This document shows positions 6,481 to 10,658 of a stretch of 10,658 nt of DNA, one piece after another; position 1 is the stretch's first letter; each line of letters opens with the position of its first letter. The DNA is from an uncultured Saprospiraceae bacterium (GTDB lineage Bacteria; Bacteroidota; Bacteroidia; Chitinophagales; Saprospiraceae), in contig CAKZUM010000702.1 of assembly GCA_937921525.1 (NCBI GenBank), positions 1 to 10,658 of the forward strand, in the 5' to 3' direction. The notes under the pieces are model-generated. The model did no database searches, had not been told where the DNA came from, and worked only from the letters and a program-made list of their open reading frames with translations. Position numbers and translations under genes: made by a program.

Positions 6481-6562
6481 TTAAGTGCATGAACTAGACT
6501 TTCAAGGTCAATCAAGGGATTTAATTTATTTATGCACTTAATTCTGATATATTTTGTATCAG
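6481..6562 (+). other. Two further hairpins in the 3' region of the sigma gene
   Basis: TTAAGTGCAT (6481-6490) pairs perfectly with ATGCACTTAA (6532-6541) around a 41-nt loop. After 2 nt, CTGATA (6544-6549) pairs with TATCAG (6557-6562). The terminator stem starts 1 nt later. Together they give the sigma mRNA a compact 3' end. No coding sequence fits here. Confidence 0.6.
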
Positions 6563-6563
6563 T

Positions 6564-6608
6564 AAAATAGGAGTCATCTTTATATTTAAAGATGCCTCCT
6601 ATTTTTAT
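6564..6608 (+). terminator. Intrinsic terminator of the sigma-factor gene
   Basis: AAAATAGGAG-t-CATCTTT (6564-6581) pairs with AAAGATG-c-CTCCTATTTT (6588-6605): 17 base pairs with a single T/C mismatch and a 6-nt loop. A T-rich tail follows. It lies about 100 bp after the stop codon. Confidence 0.92.
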
Positions 6609-6686
6609 TTTGTGTCTACTCTTTTCCTTACCTTCCGCAGAATTTCCTTTAAATTTGAATTTGTTTTGAAAGCCTTTCTTCTACTC

Positions 6687-6848
6687 AAGTAACGGCAAAA
6701 CAATAACTCCACCATTTGGACGGCTTCTTTTGCCCTTACTTTCCTTAAAAAAATGAGTCCGTAGCACTACTATGCACTAATTTTTTAAAGAAAATTAAGA
6801 CCAAAATAATCTCGTCGAAATGACGGATTTATTATTTCGTCGTTACTT
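6687..6848. repeat. 162-bp long imperfect palindrome, family B copy 2
   Basis: The arms begin AAGTAACGGCAAAACAATAA (left) and AAGTAACGACGAAATAATAA (right, other strand). They continue in parallel through a TCATTT/CCATTT block and a stretch ending TTTCTTTAAAAAA, with a tip around GCACTACTATGC. Sequence order and length match the copy at 3233-3393. No flanking direct repeat is evident, and no protein is encoded. Confidence 0.8.
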
Positions 6849-6907
6849 ACCATATTATGTGAGTATTCGGTGGGCCTCTGATATTTGATTTAAGAAGTAC
6901 TCCATAA

Positions 6908-7034
6908 AAAATAGTCGTTCTTTGACAAATCCCGTGGTCAAGTAAAAAGGAGAAGCAAAAGCGACCAAAGGAAGCGTTGATTTTTCTTTTTACTTGACAC
7001 ACGTTCACGGGCTTTGTCAAAGAACCAAAATAGT
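6908..7034. mobile_element. MITE-like palindromic insertion with 8-bp target duplication (element C)
   Basis: AAAATAGT occurs exactly at 6908-6915 and 7027-7034. Between them, GTTCTTTGACAAA (6917-6929) is inverted perfectly at 7013-7025. The pairing continues as CCCGTG/CACGGG (6931-6936, 7006-7011) and GTCAAGTAAAAA/TTTTTACTTGAC (6937-6948, 6987-6998), with a 7-nt bulge on the right. The 111-bp element is non-coding. Its right target copy ends 5 bp before the GTG of the ABC-F gene, so the whole element probably lies in that gene's leader or separates it from its original promoter. Confidence 0.7.
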
Positions 7035-7039
7035 AAAAC

Positions 7040-8923
7040 GTGAATTATTTAAATTTAGAATCCATTAGTAAGACTTATGGAGAGAAAGTACTTTTTGATA
7101 ATATTTCTTTTCAGGTAAATAAAGGAGAAAAGATTGCTATTGTCGCTAAAAATGGTGCTGGTAAATCGACCTTATTAAAGGTAATTGCTGGAGTAGAACC
7201 CGCAGAAGGCGAGAATAAAAATATTTGGATTTCTAAAGATATTCGAATTGGCTATTTGGTACAGGCACCTGAATTTGATGAAGGGATTAGTATTATGGAT
7301 GCCGTCTTTAATTCGGATAATCCAATGATTCAAGCGATCAAAGAATATGAAGAGGCAATGATTTGGCAAGACCGTCCTGAACTCTCTCAAGCCGCTATTA
7401 CAAAAATGGATGATTTAAAGGCATGGGATTTTGAGGCTTCTATAAAAGAAATACTCTATAAATTCAATATTCGAGACCTACAGAAAAAAGTGGATAATCT
7501 TTCTGGTGGGCAAAAAAAACGATTGGCATTAGCTAAATTGCTGATTGATGATCCAGAGTTTTTGATCCTTGATGAGCCTACTAACCATTTGGACTTAGAA
7601 ATGATTGAATGGTTGGAAGAATATCTACAACAAGGTAAATTGACTATTTTGATGGTTACGCATGATCGTTATTTCTTGGAACGAGTCTGTAATCATATTT
7701 TGGAATTAGATGGTGGGGTTCTATATCGGTACAAAGGGAGCTATTCCGATTTTTTAATTAAAAAAACTTCCAGAGAAGAAGTTCAAGAATCTACTTTAGA
7801 TCGGACTAAAAAATTAATGAAGCGAGAATTGGAATGGGTTCGAAGAATGCCAAAGGCCAGAGGTACTAAATCCAAATCTAGAGTTGACAAATTTCATGAA
7901 ATAAAAGAGAAAGCGACTCAAAAGATTGATAAATCAAAGATTCAAATAGATATTAAAGGACAACGATTGGGTAAAACAATTTTAGAGGCCCAATATATCA
8001 GTAAAAGCTTTGGAGATTTAAAAATTGTAGAAGATTTTGATTATAAGTTCAGAGCTAAAGAACGGGTAGGGATCGTTGGCCCTAATGGAGTGGGTAAATC
8101 TACTTTTATTAATTTGCTAACAAAAAATATTAGACCAGATGCTGGAAAGGTGGTGGTAGGAGGGAATACGGTATTTGGCTACTATACTCAAGAGGGAATA
8201 CAACTAGAAAAAGACACGAGAGTTATAGATTATATTCGAGATATAGCGGAGTATATTCCGCTAGATAAAGGGTATAAATTAACAGCCATTCAATTATTAG
8301 AACGCTTTCTATTTGATAGAAAACAACAACAAGTTTATATTTCTCAGTTGAGTGGGGGAGAGCGGCGACGTTTATACTTGCTCTCTGTATTAATGGAAAA
8401 TCCTAATTTTTTAATCTTAGATGAGCCTACCAATGATTTAGATATATTGACCTTAAATATTTTAGAAGATTTTTTAATGGAGTATCCAGGCTGTATCATG
8501 ATCGTTACGCATGATCGATATTTTATGGATAAGGTGGTAGAGCATTTGTTTGTATTTGAAGGAAATGGAGTTGTCCGAGACTTTAATGGTACGTATAATG
8601 AATATAGAACCCTTCAAAAGGAAGAAGAAAGAGAACGGAAAAGAATAGAATCAACTAAGGAAAAGAAACCTACTGACAAAGTAAAACACCAATACCAACA
8701 AGAATTAACCCCAGGCTTAGACTACGAACAACGAAAGGAATTTAAGAGGTTGGAAAAACAAATCGAAAAGCTAGAAGAGAAGAAAATAGCTTTGACAGAT
8801 AAATTTAATGATGTAAGCTTAACGCCTGAGGACATTGAAAAATATTCTAATGAATTAGGTGCATTACAAGAAGAATTAGAATTGAAAGAATTACGTTGGA
8901 TGGAGTTAGCTGAAAAAGCATGA
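7040..8923 (+). CDS. uup: ABC-F family ATPase, Uup type
   Basis: The soluble 627-residue protein has two ATP-binding cassettes and no membrane segments. Cassette 1 has P-loop AKNGAGKST (36-44), signature LSGGQ (154-158), Walker B LILDEP with Glu179, and switch His208. Cassette 2 has GPNGVGKST (347-355), LSGGE (437-441), LILDEP with Glu462, and His491. The inter-domain linker (about 240-300, ELEWVRRMPKARGTKSKSR) and a C-terminal coiled coil (about 560-625) mark the Uup subgroup. ABC-F proteins act on the ribosome; Uup is linked to translation stalling and to limiting transposon excision. The GTG start at 7040 fits the conserved N-terminus, and no upstream start or Shine-Dalgarno is visible. 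The first Gly of the first P-loop is Ala, which I believe is seen in related Bacteroidota proteins. Antibiotic-resistance ABC-Fs lack this C-terminal domain, so resistance is less likely. Confidence 0.93.
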   Translation: MNYLNLESISKTYGEKVLFDNISFQVNKGEKIAIVAKNGAGKSTLLKVIAGVEPAEGENKNIWISKDIRIGYLVQAPEFDEGISIMDAVFNSDNPMIQAIKEYEEAMIWQDRPELSQAAITKMDDLKAWDFEASIKEILYKFNIRDLQKKVDNLSGGQKKRLALAKLLIDDPEFLILDEPTNHLDLEMIEWLEEYLQQGKLTILMVTHDRYFLERVCNHILELDGGVLYRYKGSYSDFLIKKTSREEVQESTLDRTKKLMKRELEWVRRMPKARGTKSKSRVDKFHEIKEKATQKIDKSKIQIDIKGQRLGKTILEAQYISKSFGDLKIVEDFDYKFRAKERVGIVGPNGVGKSTFINLLTKNIRPDAGKVVVGGNTVFGYYTQEGIQLEKDTRVIDYIRDIAEYIPLDKGYKLTAIQLLERFLFDRKQQQVYISQLSGGERRRLYLLSVLMENPNFLILDEPTNDLDILTLNILEDFLMEYPGCIMIVTHDRYFMDKVVEHLFVFEGNGVVRDFNGTYNEYRTLQKEEERERKRIESTKEKKPTDKVKHQYQQELTPGLDYEQRKEFKRLEKQIEKLEEKKIALTDKFNDVSLTPEDIEKYSNELGALQEELELKELRWMELAEKA

Positions 8924-8940
8924 TGTAGCTAAAATACTTA

Positions 8941-9325
8941 TTGATTTGAGTGTAAAACAAAGTTGGGGCAGCAAATTATATTCATCGGATCACTTCTAGT
9001 GGAATGTCGTCAACTTAAGGATTAGATGGCTAAATTACGCGTAATTCAACGCGGATGTCACGGATTTTATAGGTCGCCTGTATAGACGTGTTCAGTAGGT
9101 CGAGAGCGTGATATACCAGAACTGTCAACATCACTCACGACCTACAAAAATCCGTGTTATCCGTGTGGCTACGAAGTAGCTCCGCGTTGAATCGCGCCAT
9201 AATAAGCTGCATTATTTTCTTAAGTTGACGACATTCCACTTCTAGTGGTCCGATCAATTTTAGAAAAATACCCCTGAATTGTTTTACACTATATTGATTT
9301 AATAATTAGGGCGAACGAAAAGTTG
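8941..9325. repeat. Repeat family E copy 2, palindrome split by an inserted element
   Basis: The left arm GATTTGAGTGTAAAACAA (8943-8960) is inverted at about 9279-9298 (TTGTTTTACACTATATTGAT). An inner hairpin ATCGGATCAC/GTGGTCCGAT frames the insertion at 8992-9246. With the insert and one 9-bp duplicate removed, the outer palindrome is only about 115-140 bp. Its right flank (9265-9325) shares two blocks with 4718-4760. Confidence 0.65.
8992..9246. mobile_element. MITE-like insertion with 19-bp terminal inverted repeats and 9-bp target duplication (element D)
   Basis: Perfect inverted ends GGAATGTCGTCAACTTAAG (9001-9019) and its complement (9219-9237) bound a 237-bp element. The direct repeat ACTTCTAGT lies just outside at 8992-9000 and 9238-9246. 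Inside are nested arms: ATTCAACGCGGA (9044-9055) with 9181-9192, CACGGATTTT (9059-9068) with 9147-9156, and TAGGTCG (9070-9076) with 9138-9144. The right arm also carries an extra small hairpin GCTAC-gaa-GTAGC (9168-9180). No ORF of useful size is present. It is a non-autonomous element; its transposase family is unknown. Confidence 0.82.
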
Positions 9326-9416
9326 AAATTATAAAATCGACTTTTTGTTTACCTTGTTGCTGCAATAGAAAAAAAAGTTTATTTTGCGTATGCCTTTAAT
9401 GATTCTCTCTATTGTT

Positions 9417-9452
9417 AGCAAGTTATCGATTAATTTCGATAGCTTGCTTTTA
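9417..9452 (+). terminator. Probable intrinsic terminator upstream of the secreted-protein gene
   Basis: AGCAAG-tt-ATCGA (9417-9429) pairs with TCGAT-ag-CTTGCT (9436-9448) with a 6-nt loop and a 2x2 internal loop, followed by TTTTA. It could end read-through from the ABC-F gene, or act as an attenuator for the gene starting at 9540. The rest of 9326-9539 shows nothing else that is clear; TTTATTTTGCG near 9378 resembles a -7 element but has one base too few. Confidence 0.6.
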
Positions 9453-9539
9453 GTAATACATCCACTTCTTTTTTAAATCTACTTCCGATAAAGACTAATC
9501 GAGCCATTTTTCCCAATGATTATTTAACTATTTATATCA

Positions 9540-10013
9540 ATGGTGGATAGCGTTTGTATAACTTACAAAGTATTCTCTTTTCTTTTACTTTTATTCCCGT
9601 GTACTTTTTTTGCTCAAACAGGGGTGGAAGGAACTTGGGAAGGTACAATAACCTTGGAGCGGCCAGGGCCAGTCACGACTTATAAATTTGAGTTAACCTT
9701 ACGTAAAAAAGGTAAAGAAATAGTAGGCACTTCCTACATTTATTACGATGAAAAAACAGCCGTATCTATGAATCTATCTGGGCGTTATTTTCAGGATCGA
9801 TCAATGCGACTATTTAATTATGATGTGTTGTATCCAGCGAACGAGCCGAATAAAGAAAAACATATAAGAAAGTATCAGCTAATATATAGACGAAGTGCTT
9901 TTAATCCAGATACGATTGAAGGTTATTGGCAAGAAAAAAATGATCCTATATTTGCTAAGTATAGACAGGGTAAGGTCTATTTGACTAAAAAGAAAGGACC
10001 TTCTAAAGCATGA
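9540..10013 (+). CDS. Secreted protein of unknown function
   Basis: The 157-residue product has a signal peptide with hydrophobic core VFSFLLLLFPCTFF and likely cleavage after Ala-Gln at residue 26. A single small, beta-rich domain follows, opening with GVEGTWEGTITL (28-39) and closing with a similar IEGYWQEKNDPIF (126-138). The G-x-W-x-G plus YKFELTLRKKGKEIVGTS pattern recurs in uncharacterised exported Bacteroidota proteins and suggests a small barrel or lipocalin-like fold, by pattern only. The C-terminus is basic (LTKKKGPSKA). ATG at 9540 is the only start before the signal peptide; no Shine-Dalgarno is visible. Its stop overlaps the next start (ATGA), so the two are probably co-translated. 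That pairing with a thiol oxidoreductase is suggestive, but the mature protein has no cysteines, so it is unlikely to be a disulfide substrate. Confidence 0.8.
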   Translation: MVDSVCITYKVFSFLLLLFPCTFFAQTGVEGTWEGTITLERPGPVTTYKFELTLRKKGKEIVGTSYIYYDEKTAVSMNLSGRYFQDRSMRLFNYDVLYPANEPNKEKHIRKYQLIYRRSAFNPDTIEGYWQEKNDPIFAKYRQGKVYLTKKKGPSKA

Positions 10014-10441
10014 GAAATACAGATTTAAATGAACTAGTTCCGTTGAATAAACAAATCATCTTATTTGATGGGGTTTGTAATTTATGTGATAGCTTTGTTC
10101 AATTTGTATTGCGTCATGACAAGGAAAAGCAATTTGTTTTTGCCTCGCTTCAATCGTCTATTGGGCAGCACCTATTAAGAAAGCATAATTTAGAGAACAG
10201 TCTTAAAACAGTTGTTTTGATTAATGATGGAGTGACTTACCTGTATTCAGATGTAGCGATGAGAGTAGGTGTTACTTTAGGTGGTTGGATGAAAATCACT
10301 TATTTGTTCTACTTGGTACCTAAATTTTTTAGAGATTGGATCTATAATTGGATTGCAGCAAATCGGTATCGAATTTTTGGGCAGCAAGATCAATGTATAA
10401 TACCTGATGTAGAGTGGAGAGATAGATTCTTAGATGCGTAA
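10010..10441 (+). CDS. DCC family thiol-disulfide oxidoreductase (DUF393)
   Basis: The 143-residue protein carries the defining DxxCxxC motif near the N-terminus, FDGVCNLC, with Asp20, Cys23 and Cys26. Further family features are the following helix (DSFVQFVLRHD), FASLQSSIGQHLL (44-56), the YSDVAMRVG helix (79-87) and the C-terminal block YNWIAANRYRIFG (112-124). Length is normal for the family. DCC proteins are predicted thioredoxin-fold oxidoreductases; physiological substrates are mostly unknown. There is no signal peptide. The hydrophobic segment ITYLFYLVPKFF (96-107) is typical for the family and need not cross the membrane. The start overlaps the preceding stop by ATGA, indicating translational coupling with the secreted-protein gene. 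AAAGGA about 10 bases upstream may act as a weak ribosome binding site. Confidence 0.92.
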   Translation: MRNTDLNELVPLNKQIILFDGVCNLCDSFVQFVLRHDKEKQFVFASLQSSIGQHLLRKHNLENSLKTVVLINDGVTYLYSDVAMRVGVTLGGWMKITYLFYLVPKFFRDWIYNWIAANRYRIFGQQDQCIIPDVEWRDRFLDA

Positions 10442-10514
10442 AAAAGAATTGCCTTTCTGTCTTTCTTCGGAATCATAGCTTAATTTCTAAGCAAGCCTTT
10501 GAAGTTGTTTAAAA

Positions 10515-10658
10515 ATGAATTCAAAAATCAGTATACCTATTTTAATATTATGCCTATCTATCTTGGCTTGTCAAAAAGGAACCCGTGATGTTAGTATTCT
10601 ACCATCTTCCTTTTTTGACCTTAAAGAATTCTTTATGGAGGAAGAGGAGACTCTGTCT
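10515..10658 (+). CDS. N-terminus of a lipoprotein, truncated by the window end
   Basis: ATG at 10515 opens a frame that remains open to the last base (48 codons). It encodes a lipoprotein signal: basic N-region (MNSK), hydrophobic core (ISIPILILCLSI) and lipobox LAC with Cys19 as the lipid-modified residue, followed by QKGTRD. The rest visible (SILPSSFFDLKEFFMEEEETLS) is acidic and helical, and shows no known domain. It is probably anchored in the inner or outer membrane. Between the DCC stop (10441) and this start are 73 bp with only a small hairpin, GCTTA-atttc-TAAGC (10478-10492), without a T-run, so co-transcription with the two preceding genes is possible. Confidence 0.8.
   Translation, partial: MNSKISIPILILCLSILACQKGTRDVSILPSSFFDLKEFFMEEEETLS

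Noticed and set aside
7040..8923. Antibiotic-resistance ABC-F interpretation
   Set aside because: The Uup-type linker and C-terminal coiled coil point to the housekeeping Uup subgroup, and the leader has no recognisable attenuator peptide ORF.

Overview
The window looks like chromosomal DNA of a Bacteroidota species. It is AT-rich, most genes lack a clear Shine-Dalgarno sequence, and promoter-like sites follow the Bacteroidota pattern (TTTG, about 19 bp, TAnnTTTG). Secreted proteins end their signal peptides in '-AQ', and Rho carries the long charged insertion known from this phylum. The class is not resolved; Saprospiria, Cytophagia and Flavobacteriia all remain possible.

Layout. A 5'-truncated gene for a probable outer-membrane beta-barrel protein (2-526, +) converges on rho (632-2422, -) across a bidirectional terminator. 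About 1.07 kb without a clear gene follows, holding a probable rho promoter, a palindromic MITE-like insertion (2951-3164) and a second long palindrome (3233-3393). An XRE-type regulator with its own perfect inverted-repeat site (3493-3981, +) converges on a secreted TlpA-like thioredoxin (4064-4564, -), again across a bidirectional terminator. A 1.2 kb gap holds a repeat fragment, one weak 34-codon ORF and a strongly structured leader. It is followed by an ECF-type sigma factor (5788-6465, +) with a strong terminator. The next gap holds a second copy of the 161-162 bp palindrome (6687-6848) and another MITE-like insertion (6908-7034) ending next to the GTG start of a Uup-type ABC-F ATPase (7040-8923, +). 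A nested palindrome inside a palindrome (8941-9325) follows. Last come a secreted protein of unknown function overlapping a DCC (DUF393) thiol oxidoreductase gene, and the start of a lipoprotein gene cut by the window end.

How the genes relate. These are mostly independent single-gene units; only 9540-10441 (ATGA overlap) looks like an operon. Shared themes are gene expression (Rho, XRE regulator, sigma factor, ABC-F) and envelope thiol chemistry (TlpA-like, DCC).

Most unusual content. The intergenic DNA is full of long palindromic non-coding elements. Three of them (2959-3155, 6916-7026, 9001-9237) are bounded by exact 8-9 bp direct repeats, as expected for transposition of non-autonomous elements, and one has landed in the loop of an older hairpin repeat. 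The sigma-factor gene is preceded by a run of back-to-back hairpins that may be an undescribed structured RNA. No transposase, tRNA, rRNA or CRISPR array was seen.
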